This document shows, piece after piece, positions 41,409-50,591 of a DNA stretch of 64,000 nucleotides. Position 1 is the first letter of the stretch. Every line of letters starts with the position of its first letter. The position numbers were made by a program, and so were the translations under genes. Source of the stretch: Treponema sp. Marseille-Q3903 (GTDB lineage: Bacteria > Spirochaetota > Spirochaetia > Treponematales > Treponemataceae); assembly GCF_014334335.1 (NCBI RefSeq), contig NZ_JACSEU010000001.1, positions 310,001-374,000 on the forward strand, written 5' to 3'. The notes under the pieces were generated by a model. The model made no database searches and had not been told where the DNA came from. It worked only from the letters and a program-made list of their open reading frames with translations.

Positions 41409-42998
41409 ATGAATTTTATTAAGACAATATCAGAAATTTTTAATTCTATATTTAGAAGATCCTCTCCCGAAGTTCAGAAAAAACAGCAGATAAAGAAATT
41501 AGAAAATGAAATTAGAGAAATTCAACCTGCTATCTGTCGTAATGGTATGCTTTTACCAAATTTTGGAGAAGCTCTTTTTGCTCTTTATAAAAACACGCGT
41601 AATCTCGACAATCTTTTTTCACAGACAATCAGTTTGAACAACTTGCCGCGCCAGCATCGTTTTGAAGCTCAGCTGATTATGACTGGATATTCGATTGATG
41701 ATCAAGAAATAATAGAATCGCTTTCATTTGAAAGGCGCAAACAAGAAGTCCTTGAAGAAGAACAGAATCCCGACCGCGTTTACATACATCAGAGAAAGCA
41801 ACTTGAAACTGTCTTAAAAGAACTAAATACAGAACCGTTCAAAAAAATGGACAGCGATATATTAAATCTTCGTCAATTTGTAGAATTCTGCCATTACAAT
41901 TATACTCCTTTTTTGCAGTCATTCGATTCAAACTTTCTATCTGGCGATATGCTCTATAAACCTTCTTACAAGGAGCTTCCCGCCACAAAAGCTCTCAATC
42001 TTCTTGAAGATTTATATTACCAAACAAGCGGATTAAAAATTACAACTTCTACAGCAGATGCAGTACTTGCTCTTGCAAGGCTCAAAAAAGGAAGCGATTT
42101 AACGGAATCGGAACAAAAAAATTATGTAGAAAATATCAAAAAAATTAATTATGTGCTAAATAAATTGCTTTCTCCCGAAAAACTTAAACTTTTAATCAGA
42201 TATTGTAAACAAGACGGCACTTACGAACCTCAAGTTGCAAAATATTCAGGCTCTCCTCGTCAGGACTTTGCAAACATGCTTCAATCGCGCTTTTCGGCAG
42301 ATGAACAGCGAATTAAGTCAGAGATTCAAGATGAGACAATTTCGGAAGAAGTACATGCCCTCTTTCCTGAAAGATCTCTAGAAGAGGTCGGCTCTTATAA
42401 TCAAGTTATGAATTCATTGCTTCAGACAGAAGTTTCAATGTCGTTCAAATGGATTTTGCCGCTGAGAATATTAAAAACTTTTTTGAAAGTCTATGTTACA
42501 GATCAGACAAAATCTCTTCTCGACGACCTTGTGATAGAAGGGTTTTTCAATAACCCCGCTTATAAAACGACTTTTTCTTCAATTGTGTATTCAGCTATAA
42601 ATGCAGATAAATCGATCGCCGCTTTTGAAGAGACGTTTGTACAAGGGCAAAAAAATAGCATCTCTGTATTGGAAAGCTATATTCACGACAGCAAAAAAGA
42701 TAAAGATTTTTTTAAACGCCTTGAAAAAATGGTTCAAGAAATCAACGATGACGCTCACAAAGTTCTCCAGCAACAAGTTACAAATCTTCTTTCTCTTTAC
42801 CGGCAGGTTGGGGAACTTCTTGAAGATTCTAAAAAAACTTCGTGTGAAATTATTTCTAACTTAAAAGCGCTGATGATGTCTTCTCGCAACAGGGATAAGA
42901 CAAATTTCTTAGAGCAAAAATACCCAAGTTGGAATATTTTTTTTGAAATTATGAAAAACTATGTTATTATTACAAATGGGGAACTTTCTCATGAGTAA
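41409..42998 (+). CDS. conserved spirochaete-type protein of unknown function
   Basis: A 529-residue soluble protein with no signal peptide or clear membrane helix. It looks largely alpha-helical, with charged heptad-like stretches near 18-40 (VQKKQQIKKLENEIREIQ) and around 420-475 (HDSKKDKDFFKRLEKMVQEIN). I do not recognise a catalytic motif; it resembles unannotated proteins I associate with treponemes, without a firm family. Its stop overlaps the start of the diguanylate cyclase gene by eight bases (ATGAGTAA), so both are translated together. A possible link to c-di-GMP signalling rests only on this context. Confidence 0.8.
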   Translation: MNFIKTISEIFNSIFRRSSPEVQKKQQIKKLENEIREIQPAICRNGMLLPNFGEALFALYKNTRNLDNLFSQTISLNNLPRQHRFEAQLIMTGYSIDDQEIIESLSFERRKQEVLEEEQNPDRVYIHQRKQLETVLKELNTEPFKKMDSDILNLRQFVEFCHYNYTPFLQSFDSNFLSGDMLYKPSYKELPATKALNLLEDLYYQTSGLKITTSTADAVLALARLKKGSDLTESEQKNYVENIKKINYVLNKLLSPEKLKLLIRYCKQDGTYEPQVAKYSGSPRQDFANMLQSRFSADEQRIKSEIQDETISEEVHALFPERSLEEVGSYNQVMNSLLQTEVSMSFKWILPLRILKTFLKVYVTDQTKSLLDDLVIEGFFNNPAYKTTFSSIVYSAINADKSIAAFEETFVQGQKNSISVLESYIHDSKKDKDFFKRLEKMVQEINDDAHKVLQQQVTNLLSLYRQVGELLEDSKKTSCEIISNLKALMMSSRNRDKTNFLEQKYPSWNIFFEIMKNYVIITNGELSHE

Positions 42999-44112
42999 AA
43001 GCAGAGCTAAAAAGACTGAGCAACAGAACACAAACTTTCATAAAGTTGAGATTCCATCTCACGGCGAATTTGAAAACCACATTCAATATGAAAAAAGAAT
43101 TTACGACCTTGAGCAATTGCTTGATATTGCGCGGTCGTTTTGTCAAAATCTTGATTTCAGCAATCTTCTTGAATCTATTGTTTATATTTGTATGGCGCAG
43201 ATGCACGTACTTGGTGCAGAAATTTTTGTCCGAGACCTTATAACAAATGAAAGTTTTATACTTGAAACCGGAAAAATATTTTCTGATGACCATAAAATTA
43301 CAATTCCTGTAAAATCGCCAATCACAACAACTTTGCTTGAACTTAAAAAACCTGTAACTCCTGATGAGTTGGAATGTGAAGTGGGAGACTGCCAGTATCT
43401 TGAAGAAATAAAAAAATTAAATCCGACGTTGATAGTTCCGCTTATCCAAAAAAAACATTTGAATGGAATTCTAATACTTCAGGAACGGCTCACATTTGAA
43501 GAAAATCAAGTTTATACGGAATATGAACAACAGCAGATTATGGGTATTGCTGCCCTCGCTGCCGTTGCAATCAACAATGCGGTCCTAATTGAAATGTCAT
43601 CGACAGATATGATGACACATCTTAAATTGAAATATTATTTCTTTAACTTGCTGACTCAAGCGATAGATTCTGCGTTTTTAAACAATCAGAATATAGCTGT
43701 CCTGATGTTCGATATTGATTTTTTTAAAAATTTTAACGATACGTATGGGCATGAATGTGGAGACATGGTTTTGATAGACGTTGCAGAAATCATCAAAAAT
43801 AGTCTCCGTGAAGCAGATATTGCAAGCCGTTACGGTGGAGAGGAATTTACAGTACTTTTGTATGATACCGGGAAAAAAGAAGCTATGATTGTTTCTGAAA
43901 GAATCCGTTCGGCAATCGAAAAGCATGATTTTCTTTATAACAATCAACATCTTCATGTGACAATTTCTTGCGGAGTTTCTGTTTTTGACGCCGAAAAAAA
44001 TCTTGTTAATTCGCCAAATGAATTTGTAAATCAGGCGGATCAAGCGCTGTACATATCAAAAAATGAAGGAAGAAACAAGGTGACATATTTTGAGCCAAAG
44101 AAAAAAAAATAA
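42991..44112 (+). CDS. diguanylate cyclase with GAF-like sensor domain
   Basis: About 373 residues. A GAF-like sensor covers about 30-200 (LLDIARSFCQNLDFSNLLESI, then IVPLIQKKHLNGILIL), and a GGDEF domain about 205-370. The active-site motif is GGEEF in SRYGGEEFTVLL, with the metal site FDIDFFKNFNDTYGHECGD and an RxxD inhibitory site (READ) exactly five residues before GGEEF. It should make c-di-GMP and be product-inhibited. ATG 42991 follows GGGGAA and overlaps the previous stop; the upstream frame from 42961 is rejected. The rhomboid gene overlaps its end by 23 bases. Confidence 0.92.
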   Translation: MSKSRAKKTEQQNTNFHKVEIPSHGEFENHIQYEKRIYDLEQLLDIARSFCQNLDFSNLLESIVYICMAQMHVLGAEIFVRDLITNESFILETGKIFSDDHKITIPVKSPITTTLLELKKPVTPDELECEVGDCQYLEEIKKLNPTLIVPLIQKKHLNGILILQERLTFEENQVYTEYEQQQIMGIAALAAVAINNAVLIEMSSTDMMTHLKLKYYFFNLLTQAIDSAFLNNQNIAVLMFDIDFFKNFNDTYGHECGDMVLIDVAEIIKNSLREADIASRYGGEEFTVLLYDTGKKEAMIVSERIRSAIEKHDFLYNNQHLHVTISCGVSVFDAEKNLVNSPNEFVNQADQALYISKNEGRNKVTYFEPKKKK

Positions 44113-44758
44113 GTTTATTTTACGCCGTCCTTTTAAATATAGGTACACGCATTCAACTTTGTTTTTAATATTTTTGAATTTTATTGTATACGGGGCGTGC
44201 TATCTTTTTCCAAAAGTCTATCAGTATGTTCATTATTACGGGGCAATGAATGTTGTTCTTGTTGAACGCGAGCGCATGTACTGGCAGTTTTTGACTTACA
44301 TGTTTGTCCACCAAAATATTTCACACGTTTTTTTTAACATGCTTGGACTTCTTGTTTTTGGATTGCAGATTGAACGTGCAATCGGTTCAACGGAGTTTAA
44401 ACTCTTTTATTTTGTATGTGGCATTCTCAGCGGATTTTTTTCTTTTCTGCTTTACAAATTTACTGGAAATTATAGAACTTTTTTGCTCGGTGCAAGCGGG
44501 GCGATTTATGCAGTATTATTTGCGTATGCGGTGTTTTTCCCACGTTCAATAATCATGATTTGGGGAATTATTCCTGTTCCGTCTCCTGTTCTTGTTTTTA
44601 TATATGCAATTATCGAGATTGTCAGTCAACTTATGGGAACCGGCGGAAACGTTGCGCACATGACTCACTTGTTTGGGTTTCTTGCAGCGTGGCTTTACTT
44701 TGTAATCAGAATGGGGATTCATCCTGTAAAGATTTGGAAAAAAACTTACAGCAGATGA
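44090..44758 (+). CDS. rhomboid family intramembrane serine protease
   Basis: A 222-residue membrane protein with six helices. The rhomboid motifs are complete: HQNISHVFFN in helix 2 (H74, H79, N83), the nucleophile S136 in LGASGA, and the catalytic H193 in HMTHLFGF. It cuts membrane proteins within the bilayer; its substrate is unknown. It begins at TTG 44090, with AAGGTG upstream, and overlaps the end of the cyclase gene by 23 bases, so translation is likely coupled. It completes a tight three-gene unit with the unknown protein and the cyclase. Confidence 0.9.
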   Translation: MSQRKKNKFILRRPFKYRYTHSTLFLIFLNFIVYGACYLFPKVYQYVHYYGAMNVVLVERERMYWQFLTYMFVHQNISHVFFNMLGLLVFGLQIERAIGSTEFKLFYFVCGILSGFFSFLLYKFTGNYRTFLLGASGAIYAVLFAYAVFFPRSIIMIWGIIPVPSPVLVFIYAIIEIVSQLMGTGGNVAHMTHLFGFLAAWLYFVIRMGIHPVKIWKKTYSR

Positions 44759-44769
44759 CGATATTGTAG

Positions 44770-45510
44770 ATGATGAAAACTTTTTCTAAAAAGACAGCAA
44801 AATCGTTTTTCATTTGCTCGCTTTTTACGGCATATTGCATACATTTTCTTGCAGCGCAAACTCCATCGGTAATAGAAAATGTGAGGATTCCACTTTGGGC
44901 AGACCTCGATGCGTATCCCGAAGTTTCGGCAGAAAATCAAAAAAAAATTGACAGAGACACTGATGCAAATTCTTTGATTGCTCAATATAAATATCCGATT
45001 GAGCGAATGAAAGAGACTGCCCCTTTTATTATAAACGGAATGGTTTACGGCTGGAGTTTTGTTTATACTCCCAAAGACAATATACGAAAAGTCGAAGAAT
45101 ATCTTGAAGTAGAAGAGATTTCATCATCTGATTTAGTCAGGCGAAATATAAATTATTCGTCACCTTGGATAGAGAATAACCGTTTCAACTGCTGGTGCGA
45201 ATACACAAGGACTGACGCTCAAATTCAGAATTACAATCTGTGGAGTTCAATTCAAAACCCTATAATTTCGGGACGAGGCTATGGAGCTGTTTCAAAGGGG
45301 TTTGAAGGTCTTCGTGAAGCCGCCCAAGATGCTCTAAGAACTGCAATCCGTTCCTATTATAGAAATCTGATAAAAAATAAACCAAAACAAATCACAGGCT
45401 CTGTCCTTGTGCGAAATATCCCAACAATCGGAGTTGATTCAGGGCGTTATGTAATTAACCTTGATTTTTTTCTTGAATCGGGTAAAATAACACAGTATAA
45501 TGTTTACTAA
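44770..45510 (+). CDS. exported protein of unknown function
   Basis: A 246-residue protein with an N-terminal signal peptide (KKTAKSFFICSLFTAYCIHF, cleavage probably after LAA near residue 29). The mature part contains many aromatic residues and ends in a pattern suited to a beta-rich periplasmic domain (RYVINLDFFLESGKITQYN). No known domain recognised. It starts 11 bases after the rhomboid gene and is followed after 17 bases by a second exported protein, so the two form the end of the same operon. Two ATG codons (44770 and 44773) are possible starts. Confidence 0.78.
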   Translation: MMKTFSKKTAKSFFICSLFTAYCIHFLAAQTPSVIENVRIPLWADLDAYPEVSAENQKKIDRDTDANSLIAQYKYPIERMKETAPFIINGMVYGWSFVYTPKDNIRKVEEYLEVEEISSSDLVRRNINYSSPWIENNRFNCWCEYTRTDAQIQNYNLWSSIQNPIISGRGYGAVSKGFEGLREAAQDALRTAIRSYYRNLIKNKPKQITGSVLVRNIPTIGVDSGRYVINLDFFLESGKITQYNVY

Positions 45511-45527
45511 ATAGAGAGGTTGTATAT

Positions 45528-45941
45528 ATGAAGAAGCTTATAACTTTTGTAACTTGCTTGACGCTGTTTTGTGCAGGAATGTTTGCAGCTCCTGTTGAAA
45601 ATACACTAGATAATGTCGATGCCGTAGAAAAATACGATAAAACTAAGACAACAACAGAGACAATTATACCTGAAAATCAACATGTAACAGATAAGAATGC
45701 GACTGTAAAAATTGAATATGAACCGATGTACGATCAAGCTCGTATTTATTATGAGACGCTTTACGTAACTTATGATCGCGGTGAAGCTATGAACACTGTG
45801 ATTGCAGTTCTTCAGGATTTCCAGAAAGAACGCAAATATTATTCATATCACTATATAAAAGATGACACTGTAAAATTTTATAAAGATGATAGAGGACAGA
45901 GAAAAGCTGTTTATTCTTCGAAAGTAAAATTTACACGCTAA
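45528..45941 (+). CDS. small exported protein of unknown function
   Basis: A 137-residue protein with a clear signal peptide (MKKLITFVTCLTLFCAGMFAA, about 1-20) and a mature part of about 116 residues rich in lysine, tyrosine and aspartate (YYETLYVTYDRGEAMN, YKDDRGQRKAVY). No domain recognised. GAGAGG precedes ATG 45528. It is the last gene before a strong terminator at 45979-46010, and its partner is the exported protein 17 bases upstream. It may be periplasmic. Confidence 0.78.
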   Translation: MKKLITFVTCLTLFCAGMFAAPVENTLDNVDAVEKYDKTKTTTETIIPENQHVTDKNATVKIEYEPMYDQARIYYETLYVTYDRGEAMNTVIAVLQDFQKERKYYSYHYIKDDTVKFYKDDRGQRKAVYSSKVKFTR

Positions 45942-45978
45942 ACTATTTAGTATTTGTAAAAAATTTAGTACAATAAAG

Positions 45979-46010
45979 ACCGGTATTTCTTTAGAGAAGC
46001 CGGTTTTTTT
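45979..46010 (+). terminator. intrinsic terminator after the exported-protein genes
   Basis: ACCGG (45979-45983) pairs with CCGGT (46000-46004) around an inner TTTCT/AGAA stem and is followed by seven or eight T residues up to 46010. It closes the operon that ends at 45941. Confidence 0.88.
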
Positions 46011-46105
46011 ATTATTGGTTTATAATTTTATTAAAACCAATAAAAATGTTGGGTCATGCCTTTTTATAAAATCATCGCGTGGTCTGATTTATAAGGATAT
46101 TAAAA

Positions 46106-47662
46106 ATGGATATCAAAAACACAATTAAAAATCTTCATCCGCTCGAAATCAAAGTTTTATTGAAGTATTCGGAAAAAGATGAACTTACGTCAGAAAAATT
46201 GCAGAAAGATTTGTCTTACAAAGAAGGTCATGCTAATCAGGCATTTTCTTGGCTTTCAGGGAAATCTCTTCTAAAAGAAATTAGGCGCACGCCTCACACA
46301 TATTTTGAAATTACAGATTATGGTCGTTCAATCGCAAAAACCGGGACTGTTGAAGAGCGAATGGTAAATTTTCTGAAAGACAACGGGGCGCATCTGATGC
46401 CGGAAATTGCTACAGGAATCGGGCTTGAACAAAAAGATGTCGGTTCTGCATTTGGGCCTTTGGTTAAAGAGGGCGTTCTAAAAATGAATGCTGAAAAGAA
46501 AGTTGAATATACAGGTTCTGCTCTTCCGGCTCGAATAACTATCACTTCTGCTTTGATAAAAAAAGCGATGGCTGAAGAAAACGGTCAACTGAACAAAGAT
46601 GACCTTTCTGCTGCTGAATTAGAAGCGATGAATGGTCTTGCAAAAAAACGAGGTGCAGCTGATTCTCCTTTTAAAATTATTGAGCGCGAGACTGTGTTCT
46701 ATAGATTGAGCTCAGAGTTTGAGAAAATTCGCGATGAACTTAAAAAAGCCGGAGTTACAGGGAACGAAATCGGTGAAATTACACCAAAAATGCTCGCAAC
46801 CGGTGAATGGAAAAACGGAACTTTCCGAGGTTATAACATTGCAATTCCACCTGCACGCATCATTCAGGGACGAACAAACCCTTATGTACAGTTCCTTGAG
46901 TCTGTAAAAGATAAACTCTGCTCTCTCGGATTTCAGGAATTTGATGGACCGCTTGTAGAAACAGAGTTCTGGAACGGAGACGCATTGTTTATGCCTCAGT
47001 TCCATGCAGCACGCGATATTCACGACGTTTACCGACTAAAAAATCCTACACACGCTAAGATGATTGAAGAACCGTATTTGAGCAGCGTAAAAGCCGTTCA
47101 CGAAAACGGTGGCAAGACTGGCAGCCGTGGATGGAATTACACATTTGATAATGAATTTACACGCCGTCTTATATTGCGCTCACAGGGGACTGTTTTGTCT
47201 GCGCATCAGCTTCATAAGGCGGAAGTTCCTGGAAAATATTTTGGTATTGTTCGTTGTTTCCGTTATGACAAAGTAGATGCAACGCACCTCTCGGACTTTT
47301 ATCAGACAGAAGGTATTATTGCCGGCAACGATGTTACATTGCGAGATCTACTCGGTATGCTCAAGATGTTTGCCACAGAAATCGCAGGTGCTACAGAGGT
47401 AAAATACGTACCCGGCTATTTTCCTTTTACAGAACCTTCAATCGAAGTTCACATCAAACATCCTGTTCTAGGTTGGTTTGAGCTTGGCGGCTCTGGAATA
47501 TTCCGTCCTGAAGTTACAAAAGCTATGGGGCTCGACTGCCCTGTTTTGGCATGGGGTATCGGTATCGATCGCATGGCGCTTATGGCTCTTGGATTAAACG
47601 ACTTGCGCCAGCTGTTCTGCGAAGATATAGAGCAGGTAAGGCTTAGAAAAGCAAAATTCTAG
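46106..47662 (+). CDS. pheS: phenylalanyl-tRNA synthetase alpha subunit, archaeal/spirochaete type
   Basis: A 518-residue class II synthetase subunit, much longer than the roughly 330-residue typical bacterial PheS. The N-terminal 170 residues form winged-helix domains (KVLLKYSEKDELTSEKLQ), as in archaeal and eukaryotic enzymes. The catalytic part shows motif 2 (FDGPLVETEFWNGDALFMPQFHAARD), HQLHKAE, FRYDKVDATHLSDFYQTEG and a C-terminal motif 3, AWGIGIDRMALMALG. It attaches Phe to tRNA with PheT, which is not in the window. AAGGA precedes ATG 46106. Upstream lies a hairpin (46014-46041) of unclear role. Confidence 0.95.
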   Translation: MDIKNTIKNLHPLEIKVLLKYSEKDELTSEKLQKDLSYKEGHANQAFSWLSGKSLLKEIRRTPHTYFEITDYGRSIAKTGTVEERMVNFLKDNGAHLMPEIATGIGLEQKDVGSAFGPLVKEGVLKMNAEKKVEYTGSALPARITITSALIKKAMAEENGQLNKDDLSAAELEAMNGLAKKRGAADSPFKIIERETVFYRLSSEFEKIRDELKKAGVTGNEIGEITPKMLATGEWKNGTFRGYNIAIPPARIIQGRTNPYVQFLESVKDKLCSLGFQEFDGPLVETEFWNGDALFMPQFHAARDIHDVYRLKNPTHAKMIEEPYLSSVKAVHENGGKTGSRGWNYTFDNEFTRRLILRSQGTVLSAHQLHKAEVPGKYFGIVRCFRYDKVDATHLSDFYQTEGIIAGNDVTLRDLLGMLKMFATEIAGATEVKYVPGYFPFTEPSIEVHIKHPVLGWFELGGSGIFRPEVTKAMGLDCPVLAWGIGIDRMALMALGLNDLRQLFCEDIEQVRLRKAKF

Positions 47663-47722
47663 ATATCAGGTTTCGAAAAACACCCGAACGGAAAATTGCC
47701 GAAAAAACGGAATATGATTTTG

Positions 47723-48316
47723 TCACATTTTAATTGAGTCGACAACAGTGTTGAGTGCGTTGTCGATTTCGGAAATGTTGTTTTGGTTGAGTACGGCAAT
47801 TCTGAACATCCCAGCTTCTAGAAGTCCGTAAAGGATTTCATTTAAATCTTTCACATTCAAATCTTTAAACTCTTTGTTTTGAATGCCTTTTATCAAAATT
47901 GTACTCATGAGGTGACGCAGGCGAATCGTCCGTCTGCGAACGCGTTCGTTTGTGTCTATCCCTGATTTTTTGAGCTGCATAAGGTAATTTAAAAGGACAT
48001 TGTAGAGTTTTTTATTTTCTTCACAAGAAGCTGCTAGCAACCTTAGGACTTTTCTCAACAGCACTTCTGCACTAAGGGTTTCATCTTTCATTATCGATTT
48101 CAGTTTGATTTCGAGGTCTGAAAGCAGCGCTTTGATGCTGCCTAAGAAAATTTCGTGCTTGTTTTTAAAATAAATGTATAAAGTTGTTCGCGTGATTCCG
48201 CAGCGGTCTGCAATTTTTTGAAAAGTTGCATCTTCGTAACCTTCATCTATAAAGACATCGAGAGATTTTTGGAGAATTTCGTGTTTGCGTTTGTCGTGTT
48301 CAACTACGATGGCCAT
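47723..48316 (-). CDS. TetR/AcrR family transcriptional regulator
   Basis: A 197-residue repressor-type protein: an N-terminal helix-turn-helix (about 10-60, IADRCGITRTTLYIYFKNKHEIF) and an all-helical ligand-binding domain. The target and ligand are unknown. Its ATG begins immediately after the TAA of the RNA methyltransferase on the same strand, so both are translated from one mRNA. The unusual pairing says little about function. No self-operator can be identified, because the promoter lies upstream of the methyltransferase. Confidence 0.9.
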   Translation of the reverse strand: MAIVVEHDKRKHEILQKSLDVFIDEGYEDATFQKIADRCGITRTTLYIYFKNKHEIFLGSIKALLSDLEIKLKSIMKDETLSAEVLLRKVLRLLAASCEENKKLYNVLLNYLMQLKKSGIDTNERVRRRTIRLRHLMSTILIKGIQNKEFKDLNVKDLNEILYGLLEAGMFRIAVLNQNNISEIDNALNTVVDSIKM

Positions 48317-49480
48317 TTATTTACCTCTCCTGTAAATATAAAAAGATGTATCGAGATTTCCTGCTTTGATTTTTTTTATGCTGCCGGTCTTATGTCCAAA
48401 TGTTTCCATGAAGTTCGGGTTAGATGTGATTATTCCAAGATCCCAATTTTCAAAGTCTGTCCAGAGGCTTCTCATTTTTTTGTAAAGAGAGCGAGCTTCT
48501 TCATCATCTCCGAGCCTTTCTCCATAAGGCGGATTGCAGAGAATCAGTCCGTTTTCATACGGGGCAGAAAGGTCCGAAAAATCAGACTGGATAAAATCAG
48601 GTCGCTGGATGTGGCTGTTTATCCCTATTGATTTTAATGCACGGCCTGCCATGACGCATGCGTGTTCAGCATTTTGTTTTGCTCTGGAAACTGCTTTGTC
48701 ATCGATATCCGAACCTGTGATACGGACTTCAACATCTGTGCGGATTTGTCCAGCCTCTCTTGCCTTTATCTCCTCTGCGCGTGCGGCATTGAAAATTGGA
48801 AGATTTTCGAGAGCGAATCGGCGTCCAAAACCCGGGGCAACGTTGTAAGCGTAAAGGGCTGCTTCAATCGCAATTGTTCCGGAACCGCAAAACGGATCAT
48901 GCAATGGAGTTTTTCGTCGCCACATCATTTCTTGAAGGAGAACTGCCGCCGTAGTCTCGCGGAGCGGTGCGATGCCTCCGTCAGTGCGGTATCCTCGCTT
49001 GTGCAACGGAAGCCCGGACAAATCTAGCAGAACAGAAACATTGTTATCTTCCACATAAACTCTGACGTTGTTTTCTTCCCCTGTCTCAGGAAGGTTCGAT
49101 ATGTGCCAAACATCTCCGAGCTTTGAATAAATAGCTTTGTGAATAATTCCTTGAATTGAATGTTCCGAGTTTAATTTACTGCGCGATGTTCTTATCTTGT
49201 CTACAATTATTCTGGAATCTTTTTTTAAAAAGTCCTGCCAATTGACAGAATAAGCTCCGTCATATAATTCATCAAAATTAAAAGCTTCGTATTTTGCAAG
49301 TTGAAGGTAAACTCTATCTGCCGTGCGTAGGCAAAGGTTTGAACGGAACAATGCGTCGTCATCACCGTAAAAAGCGACACGACCGGGAGCATTCCCCGCC
49401 GGTTTATATCCTAAATGTTTAATTTCATTGCCAAGAATTTTTTCAGCACCGATTGCACATAACGCTACAAGAGTATTCAT
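48317..49480 (-). CDS. THUMP-domain RNA methyltransferase (RlmL/YcbY N-terminal-like)
   Basis: A 387-residue methyltransferase: an N-terminal ferredoxin-like/THUMP region (about 1-155: YLQLAKYEAFNFDELYDGAYSVNWQDFL) and a class I SAM-dependent domain (about 160-380) with PFCGSGTIAIEAAL, TGSDIDDKAV and the N6-adenine/guanine-type motif NPPYGERLG. It corresponds to enzymes that make m2G in 23S rRNA or tRNA. The exact target base is unproven. A TetR regulator follows with no gap. Start 49480 fits the family's beginning (MNTLVALCAIGAEKILGNEI). Confidence 0.9.
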   Translation of the reverse strand: MNTLVALCAIGAEKILGNEIKHLGYKPAGNAPGRVAFYGDDDALFRSNLCLRTADRVYLQLAKYEAFNFDELYDGAYSVNWQDFLKKDSRIIVDKIRTSRSKLNSEHSIQGIIHKAIYSKLGDVWHISNLPETGEENNVRVYVEDNNVSVLLDLSGLPLHKRGYRTDGGIAPLRETTAAVLLQEMMWRRKTPLHDPFCGSGTIAIEAALYAYNVAPGFGRRFALENLPIFNAARAEEIKAREAGQIRTDVEVRITGSDIDDKAVSRAKQNAEHACVMAGRALKSIGINSHIQRPDFIQSDFSDLSAPYENGLILCNPPYGERLGDDEEARSLYKKMRSLWTDFENWDLGIITSNPNFMETFGHKTGSIKKIKAGNLDTSFYIYRRGK

Positions 49481-49582
49481 CGCATTAAATTAACATTTTC
49501 TCAAAAAATGTTCAATTGTCATGGAAAACGTCGAAGGGCTGTTTGTTTTTGTCGGAGAGTTGCCCCGATACATGAAAATAAC

Positions 49583-50449
49583 TCAATGTGAAATTTTTCT
49601 TGAGTAATCTAGCCCGTTTGAGCCATTTAATGATGGGATCACAATCGTTGTGATTCCGTGTTCAAATGTGATAGGAGTTGGCTCTGTAAAGGAAATTCGT
49701 TTGCACACAAGTTTATTTTCAGGGATTGGATTTCCGTCACTGTCGACAGTCGCAACGTATTCCTTTTTTTGTGCAAGTAGTCCTGTGATTTTAATCTCTT
49801 TATCAAGAAATATATCTGGAAGTTTATCGCGCAGAGTAATCTCCGTCATTGAAGCGACAGAATCAACAGGAAAAAGCTGAATGTCTTTAGAATTTGAAAC
49901 GATAATCATCGGGGAATATTCGGAAAAATCATCGTTGTTAGGCAAAAGCATACTTCCTTCAATTTTGATAGAATAATTTGCGCTGTTATAAATAAATTTT
50001 ACACCTTCTGCCTGATAGTGGAAAGTTCGGGAAGCATCATAACCTTTTTTTACTTCTTTTGGGTCAGACCATTCTGTTTTATAATTTCCGTCCGGCATGC
50101 TATAACGGAGCATGTATTTGTATTTGTGATTTTTATATACGAGAGAGTCCGGGAACGGATATCCGTTTTTGAATTTTTCATTCGGAACTTCATTCATCTG
50201 TTTTGGAAAAAGAACGCCGATATTTACGATTTCCGATTCTTTGTTTGGAATTGTCACATCTTGACGGTAGACGTTTATGTATTTTGTATCGGCACTTTTT
50301 ACAGGGATTGAAACTATCAGGTTATCGTTTTCGTAGTAAATATCAGGAGCGTCCCAGTTTTCGCCAATAACGATTCCGGTTTTACAACTGTTAAAAATAA
50401 TAAAAGAAAATAAAAAAATTGATAAGGAATTCGAAATGTTCTTTTTCAT
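49583..50449 (-). CDS. putative lipoprotein of unknown function
   Basis: A 288-residue protein with a lipoprotein signal: a hydrophobic stretch and FNSC, with the cysteine near 22 as lipidation site. The mature part is rich in beta-strand residues (IYYENDNLIVSIPVKSADTKYINVYRQ) and might contain immunoglobulin-like folds; no catalytic motif. It is probably anchored in the inner or outer membrane. It stands alone between the RNA methyltransferase and the divergently read acyltransferase. Beyond export, the function is unknown. Confidence 0.78.
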   Translation of the reverse strand: MKKNISNSLSIFLFSFIIFNSCKTGIVIGENWDAPDIYYENDNLIVSIPVKSADTKYINVYRQDVTIPNKESEIVNIGVLFPKQMNEVPNEKFKNGYPFPDSLVYKNHKYKYMLRYSMPDGNYKTEWSDPKEVKKGYDASRTFHYQAEGVKFIYNSANYSIKIEGSMLLPNNDDFSEYSPMIIVSNSKDIQLFPVDSVASMTEITLRDKLPDIFLDKEIKITGLLAQKKEYVATVDSDGNPIPENKLVCKRISFTEPTPITFEHGITTIVIPSLNGSNGLDYSRKISH

Positions 50450-50591
50450 ATAAACCGCCTTTACAAGTTATCGGCAGAAAAGCTGTATTCCTTTAGCCTG
50501 CTTAAAACGTATAGCAAATAACAAAAAAATAATTTATACTATAAAAAGTTTACTTAATAAAAATATTCTTAACATTTTTGGAGAAGCTGAT

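Noticed and set aside
46052-46075. Seven-codon leader peptide before pheS with one Phe codon
   Set aside because: Only one Phe codon and no terminator/antiterminator pair; not enough for phenylalanine attenuation.
49521-49607. 28-codon reading frame upstream of the lipoprotein gene end
   Set aside because: It has no ribosome binding site, no recognisable motif, and overlaps the 3' end of the lipoprotein gene on the other strand.
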